A DNA stretch of 64,000 nucleotides, from contig JADDKJ010000010.1 of the NCBI GenBank assembly GCA_033717875.1, positions 1-64,000 of the forward strand, written 5' to 3'. Under the pieces are notes generated by a model, which made no database searches, was not told where the DNA came from, and saw nothing but the letters and a program-made list of their open reading frames with translations. Source of the DNA: SBBG01 sp033717875 (lineage in GTDB: Bacteria > Pseudomonadota > Gammaproteobacteria > Ga0077554 > Ga007554). Below are positions 28,955 to 37,201 of this stretch, piece after piece (the stretch's first letter is position 1; each line of letters starts with the position of its first letter). Position numbers and translations under genes: made by a program.

Positions 28955-30295
28955 ATGATTAAAAACAGCAAAAACTTCTCCGCCTGGCTGGTCGTACTGA
29001 CCTTCACCCTGTTGCCCGCGGCCCATGTCAGCGCCGCCCCCAAAATCCAGCAATGGCAGACCGCCAACGGCGCGCGCGTCTATTTCGTCCCCGCGCCGGA
29101 ACTGCCGATGGTGGACGTGCAAGTGATCTTCGATGCCGGCAGCACGCGCGACGCCGGCAAAAGCGGCTTGGCGAAGCTCACCGCCGGCCTGCTCAACGAG
29201 GGCGCGGGCGAGCTGAACGCCGACCAGATCGCCGAACGCTTCGATGACCTGGGTGCGCGCTTCGGCGCGGGCGCGCAACTCGAGATGGCCACCGCCAGCC
29301 TGCGCAGCCTGAGCAAGCCCGAGGTGCTGCAACCGGCGCTGGAAACGATGGCGCTGATCCTGCGCCAGCCCACCTTTCCGCAGGACGGCCTGGAGCGCGA
29401 GCGCAAGCGCATGCTGATCGGATTGAAAGGCGAGCTGGAATCACCCGCCGCGATCGGCGGCAAGGCGTTCGAGAAGGCTCTCTACAGCGGCCATCCTTAC
29501 GGCCAGCCGCCCAACGGCACGGAAGAATCCGTCAAGGCGCTGAGCCGCGACGACGTCGTCAATCACCACAAACAATATTACGTGGCGCGCAACGCCGTGG
29601 TGGCGATCGTCGGCGCGCTGGATCGCCGCCAGGCCGAAGCGCTCGCCGACACCCTGGTCGGCACGCTGCCGGAAGGCGAGGCCGCCCCCGCGCTGCCCAA
29701 AGTGGCTGACCTTGGCGCATCGCAAACCATCACCATCGACCATCCCTCCAGCCAGAGCCACATCTTCTCCGGCCAGCCGGGGATGACCCGCAACGACCCC
29801 GATTATTTCCCGCTCTATGTGGGCAATCACACCCTCGGCGGCAGCGGCCTGGTGTCGCGCCTGTCCGAAGAAATCCGCGAAAAGCGCGGCCTGTCTTACA
29901 GCGTCTACAGCTACTTCGTGCCGCTGCGCGACCGCGGCCCCTACACCATGGGACTGCAAACCCGCAACGAACAGGCACAGCAGGCGTTACAGGTGATGAA
30001 CGACACCCTGCGCAAATTCGTCGCCGAAGGCCCGACGGCGAAGGAACTGACCGCCTCCAAACAAAACATCACCGGCGGCTTCCCGCTGCGCATCGACACC
30101 AACAAGAAAATCCTCGACCATATCGGCATGATCGGCTTCTATAACCTGCCGCTGGACTTCCTCGACACCTACATCGCCCGCGTCGACGCCGTCACCCTCC
30201 CCCAGATCCGCGACGCCTTCCAGCGGCGCGTCCATCCCGACCGGAGAGTGACCGTGATCGTCGGGCGAACGGCGGCGAACGGATCGGTGAAATAA
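28955..30295 (+). CDS. M16-family protein, non-catalytic subunit
   Basis: The 446-residue secreted protein has a signal peptide (about 1-27). It is homologous to its upstream neighbour but lacks HxxEH: the region reads RDAGKSGLAKLTAGLLNEG. It keeps the C-terminal REKRGLSYSVYSYF block, whose Arg/Tyr pair binds substrate in the partner subunit of M16B heterodimers. AGGA lies nine bases before the ATG at 28955. An in-frame TTG at 28928 is a poorer start. Confidence 0.9.
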   Translation: MIKNSKNFSAWLVVLTFTLLPAAHVSAAPKIQQWQTANGARVYFVPAPELPMVDVQVIFDAGSTRDAGKSGLAKLTAGLLNEGAGELNADQIAERFDDLGARFGAGAQLEMATASLRSLSKPEVLQPALETMALILRQPTFPQDGLERERKRMLIGLKGELESPAAIGGKAFEKALYSGHPYGQPPNGTEESVKALSRDDVVNHHKQYYVARNAVVAIVGALDRRQAEALADTLVGTLPEGEAAPALPKVADLGASQTITIDHPSSQSHIFSGQPGMTRNDPDYFPLYVGNHTLGGSGLVSRLSEEIREKRGLSYSVYSYFVPLRDRGPYTMGLQTRNEQAQQALQVMNDTLRKFVAEGPTAKELTASKQNITGGFPLRIDTNKKILDHIGMIGFYNLPLDFLDTYIARVDAVTLPQIRDAFQRRVHPDRRVTVIVGRTAANGSVK

Positions 30296-30335
30296 GCCTC
30301 ACCTTGACAGACACGCTCCGATGCACTTCCGTCCG

Positions 30336-30392
30336 CCCCCTCGCTGCGCTCTCTCCCTCCCCCGCTTTGCGGGAGAGGGCAGGGTGAGGGAC
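30336..30392. repeat. REP-like palindrome, fourth copy
   Basis: CCCTCGCTGCGCTCTC, CCCCCGCTTTGCGGGAGAGG and GGGTGAGGG form the same type of palindrome as at 8457, 22798 and 23541. It lies just after the M16 gene pair. Confidence 0.65.
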
Positions 30393-30401
30393 ACGCCGTA
30401 A

Positions 30402-30494
30402 CCCCGCCAGCCGTGCCGACAGGCACTCATCAAAAACAGCTTGTGTGCTTCGCACGCTTGGCGGGTTACGCGAAAAGCGCTAACCCGCCCTACG
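30402..30494. repeat. MITE-like element, family B, truncated copy
   Basis: The sequence runs CCGCCAGCCGTGCCGACAGGC to CTAACCCGCCCTACG. It matches the reverse complement of most of the 46262-46394 element, with one arm missing. Confidence 0.7.
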
Positions 30495-30559
30495 TTTTAT
30501 GGCGTAAAGGTATTGGGACTATAACCCCCGCCACGATTGTTACAAAGCAACCCTTGGAC

Positions 30560-30576
30560 TGTCGGAAAAGTTTACA
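30560..30576 (+). promoter_or_regulatory. PEP-CTERM box, distal, gene 2
   Basis: The plus strand reads TGTCGGAAAAGTTTACA. It lies 191 bp upstream of the proximal box; the spacing ahead of PEP-CTERM gene 1 is 190 bp. Confidence 0.72.
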
Positions 30577-30750
30577 CTACCTGAACCCGCCCCACTCACG
30601 CCACACAACCGGCCGCCAACATGGAATATTATCTTTTAAGAATAAACAGATACAAACACTCCAGACAAATGCCAACCGCCATTTCCGGCATCCTCTTGAC
30701 CCGGCGCAACATCAAAACGGTCACTTTTCGATCAAAATGACCCTGATTTT

Positions 30751-30767
30751 TGTCGGAAAATTTTATA
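30751..30767 (+). promoter_or_regulatory. PEP-CTERM box, proximal, gene 2
   Basis: The plus strand reads TGTCGGAAAATTTTATA. There are 76 bases between it and the -24 GG of the sigma-54 promoter; the gap at gene 1 is 75. Confidence 0.72.
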
Positions 30768-30842
30768 CTTTCCGGCCAGATATCGAGCACTGCCATCTCA
30801 AAAAGAAAGCAATCGTTTGTTTTATAAAGATAAAATATTAAT

Positions 30843-30858
30843 TGGCGCAAATTATGCA
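30843..30858 (+). promoter_or_regulatory. Sigma-54 promoter of PEP-CTERM gene 2
   Basis: TGGCGCAAATTATGCA has GG and GC separated by 10 bases and lies 97 bases before the start codon. The 30500-30950 region holds no gene, only these regulatory sites in AT-rich sequence. Confidence 0.8.
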
Positions 30859-30954
30859 TGGGAATAAACAAACAACAAAAACTCGCTCTGCAATGAAGTA
30901 CCAAGGCTTTAAGGAAACTGGGCCATTTTTCAGGAAATAAAGGAGTAATTCAAC

Positions 30955-31785
30955 ATGAAAACAACAACTATCGCAGGCGCTGTATTGGGCGCTCTTGTAG
31001 CTATGGGTACGGCAGGGGCGGCGAATGCAGCCCCAATGCTTCAGATCGTCGACGGTCCCAGCGCTTTCCAGGAAGCGATCGGCGATCCAGGCGGAACCCA
31101 CTATCCGTTTGCCGGCAGCGCTGGCGCCGCCCCTGGAGCGGGCCTGCCGGAGCTTCTGGGCGGGTGGCCGAACGCGCCGGGATTTGCTGAAGATCCATCC
31201 TACCCTCCCGGGTGTACTTCAGGAACCGACTGCGCCTATGGCATCTCGGGATGGCATGGCGCCTACCTCAATCTGACCGAACCCGGCAATGTCACCTTCC
31301 AATTCATGGGGAAGGGCGATGCGACGGACCACAATATATTCCAGATCGACACGGGAAGCGGTTGGATAACGATCTGGGATACTCAATCGGGCAGTAACGG
31401 CACCTGCGGTACGACAGCCGACCCTACGGTAATGGATTGCTCGTTTGCCGGTAGCAGTTATACGCAGTTCTTCAACGCCGGCTATATCCCCTTTCAATTT
31501 GTTAACTTGACCATTCCAGGAAGCGCCACGAACGGATCAAATAACCCCGGACATGATGCTCCAGGATTCTTTCTGGGCATGGACCCCTACTTGGCAAGTG
31601 CTCCCTATGAACGCCTCGGCAAGGTGGTCTACGCCGGCTTTACCGATCGCGGTTGCATCGGCGGTCTTTGTGATCACGACTACGAAGATCTTCTTGTCCG
31701 CATCAGCGTACCCGAACCCGGCAGCCTGCTCTTGCTGGGCGCAGGCTTGGCGGGGCTGGCCTCGCTTCGTCGCCGCAAGGCATGA
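30955..31785 (+). CDS. PEP-CTERM sorting-domain protein 2
   Basis: The 276-residue exported protein has a signal peptide (about 1-24, ending ANA), a Gly/Pro/Asn/Asp-rich body with several cysteines, and a C-terminal VPEPG from residue 252. A hydrophobic helix and RRRKA tail complete the exosortase signal. The body is not obviously alike in sequence to PEP-CTERM protein 1. AAGGAG lies nine bases before the ATG. A hairpin follows at 31799 and a glycosyltransferase gene at 31980. Confidence 0.9.
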   Translation: MKTTTIAGAVLGALVAMGTAGAANAAPMLQIVDGPSAFQEAIGDPGGTHYPFAGSAGAAPGAGLPELLGGWPNAPGFAEDPSYPPGCTSGTDCAYGISGWHGAYLNLTEPGNVTFQFMGKGDATDHNIFQIDTGSGWITIWDTQSGSNGTCGTTADPTVMDCSFAGSSYTQFFNAGYIPFQFVNLTIPGSATNGSNNPGHDAPGFFLGMDPYLASAPYERLGKVVYAGFTDRGCIGGLCDHDYEDLLVRISVPEPGSLLLLGAGLAGLASLRRRKA

Positions 31786-31798
31786 AGTAGTCATGTTT

Positions 31799-31831
31799 GT
31801 CACGATGGGGGGATGCCCCCCCCATCGTGAC
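31799..31831 (+). terminator. Strong hairpin after PEP-CTERM gene 2
   Basis: GTCACGATGGGGGG and CCCCCCATCGTGAC pair almost perfectly around a short loop, 14 bases after the stop codon. There is no T-run, so it may act as an mRNA 3' stabiliser as much as a terminator. Confidence 0.6.
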
Positions 31832-31979
31832 ATTTGCAGTAAGCCAACGCGCTCGGGAGGTGAAGACCTGCGCCGTACGCTGTCTCGCCCCCCCCCCGAC
31901 ACCCTTGACTGTGATCGCAGTGCGGACGATGGTATTCTCTCCATGTATCGCCTTCTAGCCCTAAAAACGGAAAGTGTCT

Positions 31980-33098
31980 ATGAAGGCCACCTTGGAATAT
32001 GCAGTAAGGTCGCGCTTGATCATCAAGAGCCTGGCCTTCCTTGTCGGGATCGATTCAAGCGCTCGCTCAAAGTTTGAATCTGCGTTACAGTCGCCCTCGG
32101 TTCTTCCCATCGTGGCGTTCCTCATCGGAATCCGTTTCAGGCGGTTGCTCAGGAAAGTAACCGGTCAGCTCGCGGGAAATGCGAGGAGAAACGACATCGG
32201 CACCGCCAGCGAGGGGCTGGCTTCGAATAATGCCACCACACCCGGCAAACATGATTCCTCGCCGGTCCTGCATTTGCCGCCGACGCCTGACGATGGCTCA
32301 TTCCCAAAGGTGATTTTCCAGACCTGGAAAAGCAGGATCGAGATTCCCTTCAATTACGCCCAATGGAGCACAAGCTTCAGGCGCATGAACCCGGACTTCG
32401 AGTATGTCCTGTGGGATGATGCCGATAACCGTCGTTTTATCGAAAATTACTATCCGTGGTTCTTGCCCATCTACAATGCCTACCCTCGGGAAATCTACCG
32501 CGCAGACGCGGTACGGTACTTTTTTTTGTATCAGTTCGGCGGTCTGTATGTGGATATGGATACGGAATGCCTTAGACCCGTCTCGCCTTTGTTCGAGTCG
32601 GGCGATGTATGGCTGGGGAGGATGGGAAGTGACCCGAATTTTCCCCATTCGATTCCGAATGCGATCATGGCTTCCGGACCTTTGCAGGAATTCTGGTTGT
32701 TGGCGATTCATTTACTGGTCGAAAATGCCAGAATAAAGAGCGAGCCGGAGGCGATGATAGGCAGCGGCCCCGAAGCAATGACCGGACCCATCTTGCTCAA
32801 GAGGGCATATGACACCTACGTGTCAGCAGAACGCAGCGCGGTGCGCGAAATGATCCGGGACATCGCCGCGCGCTTGCCCGACAACCTTCAGCCGCAACCC
32901 AAGGCGTCAATCATCAATCTCTTGGCGCCGGAGCGATGGTATCCCATCGATTGGTCTAATATCATTCATCAGAGGCTGTCGCACGAGATCACTTCTTCCC
33001 GGCTGATGCTCGGCGAACGAACCAAACGATGGCTATTCCCTGAAGCCTTTCTGGTTACCTACTGGACGCATTCCTGGAAAGCGCCAGTGCGGAAATAG
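31980..33098 (+). CDS. DXD-type glycosyltransferase (Gly_transf_sug family)
   Basis: The 372-residue protein has an N-terminal basic region of about 100 residues. A catalytic core follows: FPKVIFQTWKS, then RADAVRYFFLYQFGGLYVDM with the DMD metal-binding triad at 192-194. This is the signature of OCH1/capsular-type sugar transferases. The start ATG at 31980 has GGAAAG upstream; GTG at 31974 is an alternative. Its place after a PEP-CTERM gene suggests a role in decorating or making the associated exopolymer. Acceptor and donor are unknown. Confidence 0.83.
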   Translation: MKATLEYAVRSRLIIKSLAFLVGIDSSARSKFESALQSPSVLPIVAFLIGIRFRRLLRKVTGQLAGNARRNDIGTASEGLASNNATTPGKHDSSPVLHLPPTPDDGSFPKVIFQTWKSRIEIPFNYAQWSTSFRRMNPDFEYVLWDDADNRRFIENYYPWFLPIYNAYPREIYRADAVRYFFLYQFGGLYVDMDTECLRPVSPLFESGDVWLGRMGSDPNFPHSIPNAIMASGPLQEFWLLAIHLLVENARIKSEPEAMIGSGPEAMTGPILLKRAYDTYVSAERSAVREMIRDIAARLPDNLQPQPKASIINLLAPERWYPIDWSNIIHQRLSHEITSSRLMLGERTKRWLFPEAFLVTYWTHSWKAPVRK

Positions 33099-33168
33099 GC
33101 GCTTTTCCTGATGATCCAGACGAGAATGCCCTCCAGCCGGGGAGGGTGAACGCCATCGCCGCGGCAAA

Positions 33169-33594
33169 TCAAACCAGATTCCTCAACCCTGCCTGCTCCG
33201 CGGCCGAGCGCAGGCGCTGATCGAAAGCGGCGAAGCCGAAGGAGCCGCCCATCTTGTCCCGCAGCCATAACGCCGACGCCAGATGGATGGCATCGAAACC
33301 GCGCAGGCCGTGAATTTCCGCCAATTCTCCCGCGTTGCGAGCGACCAGCGGCAGCAGCTCCACACGGACTACGCTTTCCCAGTCCTGGTTGAACTGGGCC
33401 AGCCGTTCTTGATGCCGTGCCGGCGAGGTCATCTTTTCGCGCACCGCCCGGGCGAAGGCGGCGCGGGTTTCCGCGTACGCCACCCAGGAGGCGGCAACCG
33501 CATCCGACTCGCGGATCAACCCTTGGACTTCCTTGGTACCGGCCTCCTTGACATAAAGTTTGACCAGGGCCGAGGTATCCAGATAGACGATCAC
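33169..33594 (-). CDS. vapC: PIN-domain toxin (VapC type)
   Basis: The 141-residue putative ribonuclease is expected to cleave RNA when its antitoxin is lost. The acidic PIN residues are visible: Asp6 (YLDTSALVK), Glu42 (AETRAAF) and Asp101 (GFDAIHLASA). It starts with GTG, which overlaps the antitoxin stop (GTGA), so the two are translationally coupled. Confidence 0.88.
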   Translation of the reverse strand: MIVYLDTSALVKLYVKEAGTKEVQGLIRESDAVAASWVAYAETRAAFARAVREKMTSPARHQERLAQFNQDWESVVRVELLPLVARNAGELAEIHGLRGFDAIHLASALWLRDKMGGSFGFAAFDQRLRSAAEQAGLRNLV

Positions 33595-33851
33595 CGCCTA
33601 TCCTCGCTCACCCAGTCGGACAGCGACACGTCCCCCGCCAGTGTCTCGGGCCGTTTCAGCCCGGCCGGTTTGCCACCCCCCCACGAAATGCCTGGTTCTC
33701 CGGCCAGGCTCTCCAGGCTCTTTTCCGTGGGAACCGCGACGATCTTGGCCACGACCCGGCCATGCACGCTGACGGTCACGTCCTCGCCTTCGGCGGCGCG
33801 ACGCAGGTATTCGCTCAAATGAGACTTCAACTCACGGACATTGGTTTGCAT
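33591..33851 (-). CDS. Phd/YefM-type antitoxin
   Basis: The 86-residue protein has the Phd/YefM N-terminal DNA-binding fold (MQTNVRELKSHLSEYLRRA, then VTVSVHGRVVAKIV). The C-terminal tail is proline-rich and presumably wraps the toxin. The ATG at 33851 gives the family length. A longer frame from 33953 would run through the promoter and is rejected. It should repress its own operon. Confidence 0.85.
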   Translation of the reverse strand: MQTNVRELKSHLSEYLRRAAEGEDVTVSVHGRVVAKIVAVPTEKSLESLAGEPGISWGGGKPAGLKRPETLAGDVSLSDWVSEDRR

Positions 33852-33864
33852 AGCGTGACCATAA

Positions 33865-33910
33865 AATCGATGTGTGGTCACACCATAGCGATTGAGGGAG
33901 GCGATGTCAA
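33865..33910 (-). promoter_or_regulatory. Promoter and likely operator of the toxin-antitoxin operon
   Basis: The minus strand has TTGACA, 17 bases, then TATGGT. Directly after the -10 is GTGTGACCACAC, with TGTG/CACA arms, followed by a further ATGGTCAC. This is a likely autorepression site for the antitoxin. Confidence 0.65.
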
Positions 33911-34024
33911 GAGCGGGGTCGGGCATCACCGATGTCGGCCGGCAACAGCGCACGTCTTATAGCGCCGTCCTCCAGTCTGCCACTGACAGGTGCTGACCTG
34001 CGGCCCTGACAAATAGTATATGAT

Positions 34025-34672
34025 GTGACCAGACTTCAGCGTATAACCACCAAACAAATACCGCATCAGACTTTCGCCTTGAAAACTCCGCACAAACCCG
34101 GCCAGTTGCGCATCATCGGCGGCGAATGGCGCGGCCGGAAACTCGCCTTCCCCGGCATCGAGGGTCTGCGCCCCACCCCCGACCGGGTGCGCGAGACGCT
34201 ATTCAACTGGCTGCGCGACGTCGTCCCCGGCAGCCGCTGCCTGGATCTTTTCGCCGGCAGCGGCGCGCTGGGTTTCGAGGCGCTGTCGCGCGGCGCCGCG
34301 CAGGCGGTGATGGTCGATCAGGAGGCGCGGGTCATCGCCCAGCTACACAAAAACATCGAGATTCTGCATGCCCAAAGCGCCCACGCCGTGCAGGCCGATG
34401 CGCTGAGCTATCTGCAAGGCCCGCCACAGCCCTTCGATGTGGTGTTCCTCGACCCCCCTTACCGGCTTTTCGACCTGCTGCAACCGTGCTGCGAACAATT
34501 GGAAAACCGTGGCTGGCTCGGTCCGCATGCCCACATCTATCTCGAAGCGGAAGCCGCGCGTGGCCTGCCTTCCTTGCCACGGAACTGGCAAGTGATCCGC
34601 AGCAAGCAGGCGGGGCAGGTGGGGTATCATCTGATCGTGAGGGAGCAGCAAGATTGCGTCCCTTCCTCATAA
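34025..34672 (+). CDS. rsmD: 16S rRNA (guanine966-N2)-methyltransferase
   Basis: RsmD methylates G966 of 16S rRNA. The 215-residue protein has the family opening LRIIGGEWRGRKL, LRPTPDRVRETLFNWL, the SAM motif DLFAGSGALGFEA and the catalytic LDPPY. The start is uncertain: GTG 34025 lacks a clear Shine-Dalgarno, and TTG 34079 would give a more usual length. The 3' end overlaps the next gene by 19 bases. Confidence 0.93.
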   Translation: MTRLQRITTKQIPHQTFALKTPHKPGQLRIIGGEWRGRKLAFPGIEGLRPTPDRVRETLFNWLRDVVPGSRCLDLFAGSGALGFEALSRGAAQAVMVDQEARVIAQLHKNIEILHAQSAHAVQADALSYLQGPPQPFDVVFLDPPYRLFDLLQPCCEQLENRGWLGPHAHIYLEAEAARGLPSLPRNWQVIRSKQAGQVGYHLIVREQQDCVPSS

Positions 34673-35532
34673 AATTCCTGCTGCGGCTGTTTTCCCTGTT
34701 GCCCTTGCGTGCCGCGCATACGCTCGGGGCGCTGATCGGCTGGCTGTTCACGCTCAAGGGAAACAAACTTCGTCATATCACAAGCGTGAATATCGACTTA
34801 TGTTTTCCAGGACTGAGCGAACCACAGCGCGCACAGTTGGCGCGGCGCAGCTTGATCGAAACCGGCAAAACCTTTGCCGAAACCGGGACGCTGTGGCTAG
34901 GTGATGCGACCAAGGCACTAACACTGATCAAACAAGTCACCGGCGATCATCTAGTACGAGATGCCCTCGCGCAGGGCAAGGGAGTGATTCTCGCCGCGCC
35001 GCATCTCGGAGCATGGGAACTGGCGGGGCTGTACTGTTCGGCGCACTATCCGCTGACCAGCCTTTACCGGCCACCGCGCATGCGCGAGCTGGATGGAACG
35101 ATCCGTGCCGCGCGCGAACGCCTGGGCGCGAAACTGGTGCCGACGGATGCCAGCGGCATTCGCGCGCTGTACAAGGCGCTGGCGCAGGGTGAGGCGGTGG
35201 GCATCTTGCCGGATCAGGAACCGGGCGCGGGCAACGGCATCTTCGCCCCCTTTTTCGGCGTGCCGGCCTATACTATGGTGCTGCTGTCACGGCTGGCGAT
35301 GAAGACCGGAGCGCCGGTGATTTTCGTCTATGCCGAACGATTGCCGCGCGGCGCGGGGTTTCATCTGCATTTTATGGCGGGAGCGGCGGCGATCAACGAC
35401 GGCCCGCTGGAAACATCGGCGCACAGCATCAACACAGCGGTGGAACAATGCGTGCGCGCCGTGCCCGAACAGTATCAGTGGAGTTACAAGCGCTTCCGCA
35501 GCCGCCCAGCGGGGGAGCGGCGATTTTATTAA
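34654..35532 (+). CDS. LpxL/LpxM-like lipid A acyltransferase family protein
   Basis: The 292-residue protein has a hydrophobic N-terminal anchor (FLLRLFSLLPLRAAHTLGAL). The catalytic HLGAWE (His-x4-Glu) and LPDQEPGAGNG blocks match Kdo2-lipid A secondary acyltransferases. It should act at the inner membrane's cytoplasmic face on lipid A or an acyl lipid. There is no ATG. The TTG at 34654 has GGGAG nine bases upstream and overlaps rsmD. Which lipid it modifies is not clear from sequence. Confidence 0.85.
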   Translation: MRPFLIKFLLRLFSLLPLRAAHTLGALIGWLFTLKGNKLRHITSVNIDLCFPGLSEPQRAQLARRSLIETGKTFAETGTLWLGDATKALTLIKQVTGDHLVRDALAQGKGVILAAPHLGAWELAGLYCSAHYPLTSLYRPPRMRELDGTIRAARERLGAKLVPTDASGIRALYKALAQGEAVGILPDQEPGAGNGIFAPFFGVPAYTMVLLSRLAMKTGAPVIFVYAERLPRGAGFHLHFMAGAAAINDGPLETSAHSINTAVEQCVRAVPEQYQWSYKRFRSRPAGERRFY

Positions 35533-35553
35533 CCATTGCAATGACCCAAATAA

Positions 35554-35676
35554 ATGTAGGGCGGGTTAGCGCAGCGTAACCCGCCGATCCGTCGCGCAGC
35601 GACTCCTTGTATTCTAAGGAGCGCCTGGCGGCGCGGCTTGGTGGGTTACGGCCTTCGGCCTAACCCACCCTACATT
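35554..35676. repeat. MITE-like element, family B, second copy
   Basis: TGTAGGGCGGGTTAGCG at the left and CTAACCCACCCTACAT at the right are terminal inverted repeats of a roughly 120-bp element without coding capacity. It fills the gap before the next gene. Confidence 0.75.
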
Positions 35677-35699
35677 AACCAAAGCGAGAACGAGCGACC

Positions 35700-36287
35700 A
35701 TGAACGAAAACAAATCGGCCACGCAGGAAAAGTGGGACAACATCTACAGCGCCGCCGATAAGCAGATGGGCGCGGCGGCGCAGGTGCTGCGCGAAAACCT
35801 GCATCTGCTACCCACCTCCGGCAAGGCGCTGGACTTCGCCTGCGGCCTGGGCGCGAATGCCCTGTTGCTCGCCGCCCAGGGGCTGGAGACCCACGCCTGG
35901 GATATCTCCGAAGTGGCGGTGACGCGCCTGACGGAGGAGGCCAAGGCGCGAGGGCTCTCCCTCCATGGCGAGGCGCGCGATCTGGTGGCCCGGCCACCCG
36001 AACCGGAAAGCTTCGATGTCATCGTTTCCGCCCATTTCCTGGAGCGCCCCTTGAATCCGTACCTGCTGGCGGCGCTGCGACCCGGGGGACTACTCTTTTA
36101 CCAGACCTTCACCCTGGAGAAGGTGGAAGACGAAGGCCCGCAAAACCCGGAGTTTCGCTTGGGCGTGAATGAATTATTGACAATGTTTCCCGGCCTGCGC
36201 GTGCTGGTATACCGTGAGGAAGGGTTGGTGGGCGATACCAGCAAGGGTTATCGCAACAAGGCGATGCTGATAGGGCAGAAGGTGTAG
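35700..36287 (+). CDS. Class I SAM-dependent methyltransferase (TehB/thiopurine-like)
   Basis: This 195-residue cytoplasmic protein has a SAM motif LDFACGLGAN at 44-53, acidic Asp at the end of strand 2 (AWDIS) and DVIVSAHFLERP. The opening KWDNIYS is common in the TehB/UbiE-like small methyltransferases. Substrate unknown. It is convergent with the HPr gene. Confidence 0.82.
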   Translation: MNENKSATQEKWDNIYSAADKQMGAAAQVLRENLHLLPTSGKALDFACGLGANALLLAAQGLETHAWDISEVAVTRLTEEAKARGLSLHGEARDLVARPPEPESFDVIVSAHFLERPLNPYLLAALRPGGLLFYQTFTLEKVEDEGPQNPEFRLGVNELLTMFPGLRVLVYREEGLVGDTSKGYRNKAMLIGQKV

Positions 36288-36348
36288 GATGCGTCCCACG
36301 CATCACACGAACAACCCATGGTGCGCACGGCAGCACCCTGCACCAGGA

Positions 36349-36618
36349 TTACTCCTCTTCGCCGAACCGTATGCCGATCAATTCTTCCAGCGCATGGACG
36401 GCGCGCTCCTCGTCGGCGCCCTCAGCGATGATTTCCAGCGCCGTGCCGCGCCCGGCGGCCAGCATCATGACGCCCAGTATGCTCTTGCCGTTCACCTCGC
36501 GGTTGCCGCGCGCCAGGCGGATGTCACTTTGAAACCCCGACGCCAGGGTAACGAATTTCGACGCGGCGCGGGCATGCAGGCCCAGCTTGTTGATGATGGT
36601 GACTTCCTTGCGCAGCAT
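36349..36618 (-). CDS. ptsH: HPr phosphocarrier protein
   Basis: The 89-residue phosphocarrier has the phosphorylatable His15 (KLGLHARAAS) and Ser46 (NGKSILGVM), the site used by HPr kinase, whose gene lies in the same run. No sugar permease or enzyme I gene is in the window, so a regulatory (NPr-like) role is likely. The start ATG is preceded by AGGATC, which belongs to the terminal repeat of an inserted MITE-like element. That element therefore supplies the ribosome site and separates the gene from EIIA. Confidence 0.93.
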   Translation of the reverse strand: MLRKEVTIINKLGLHARAASKFVTLASGFQSDIRLARGNREVNGKSILGVMMLAAGRGTALEIIAEGADEERAVHALEELIGIRFGEEE

Positions 36619-36619
36619 G

Positions 36620-36801
36620 ATCCTAAAAACCTCGGTTGGAGCCATAGCGAGAATGACTAAGGCGCTGAAGATGGGCGAGAAAATCGCGAAATACTCCGCA
36701 GCCGTAGCCCTGCGCTACGGGGAGGACAGATTTTGCGATTTTCTCGCGCAGATTCGGTGCATTAGGCATTCGCAGTAGGCTCCAGCTGGGGTTTTTAGGA
36801 T
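36620..36801. mobile_element. MITE-like element, family A, copy 1
   Basis: The 182-bp element has terminal inverted repeats ATCCTAAAAAC...GGTTGGAGCC / GGCTCCA...GTTTTTAGGAT and a long internal palindrome (GGCGAGAAAATCGC / GCGATTTTCTCGC). It is about 90 percent identical by eye to an inverted copy at 61881. It has no coding capacity and sits between two cotranscribed PTS genes. Confidence 0.85.
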
Positions 36802-36805
36802 GATG

Positions 36806-37201
36806 TCACCCCCCTGTACCGGACGGGCACAGCAAAACGCCATCTCGTCCACCACTGAGCGCCTTGTTGACCAGCTCATCCAGCCCCAGGCGCGGGTAAT
36901 TGAGCACCCGCACCAGCATCGGCAGATTGACACCGGCGATCACCCGCACCTGGTCGCCCAGCAGATGGGCGGCGATATTGCTCGGCGTCGAACCGTACAT
37001 ATCGGTCAGCACCAGCACGCCCTCGCCCTGATTGAGCCGGGCGATGCCGAATCTGGCCTCGCGCAGCATATCGTCGGGATCGCTGTCCGTCATGATCGAC
37101 AGGACTTCGATTTGCAGCGGGCATATACCAAGCATCGCGGTGGCGGCTCTCACCATTTCCCTGCCGATGCCGAGATGACTAATCACCAGTATTCCAACCA
37201 T
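36806..37201 (-). CDS. PTS EIIA, mannose/fructose family
   Basis: This 131-residue cytoplasmic phosphoacceptor has His9 (VISHLGIG) as the likely phosphorylation site and MYGSTPSNIAAHLL, both typical of EIIA-Man. No EIIB/C/D follows, so it probably has a regulatory role fed by HPr. ATG 37201 overlaps the rapZ stop (TAATG). A longer in-frame extension inside rapZ is rejected. Confidence 0.9.
   Translation of the reverse strand: MVGILVISHLGIGREMVRAATAMLGICPLQIEVLSIMTDSDPDDMLREARFGIARLNQGEGVLVLTDMYGSTPSNIAAHLLGDQVRVIAGVNLPMLVRVLNYPRLGLDELVNKALSGGRDGVLLCPSGTGG

Noticed and set aside
30413..30841. A 142-codon plus-strand frame before PEP-CTERM gene 2
   Set aside because: It spans a truncated repeat element and both PEP-CTERM boxes and has no ribosome site; it is regulatory DNA.
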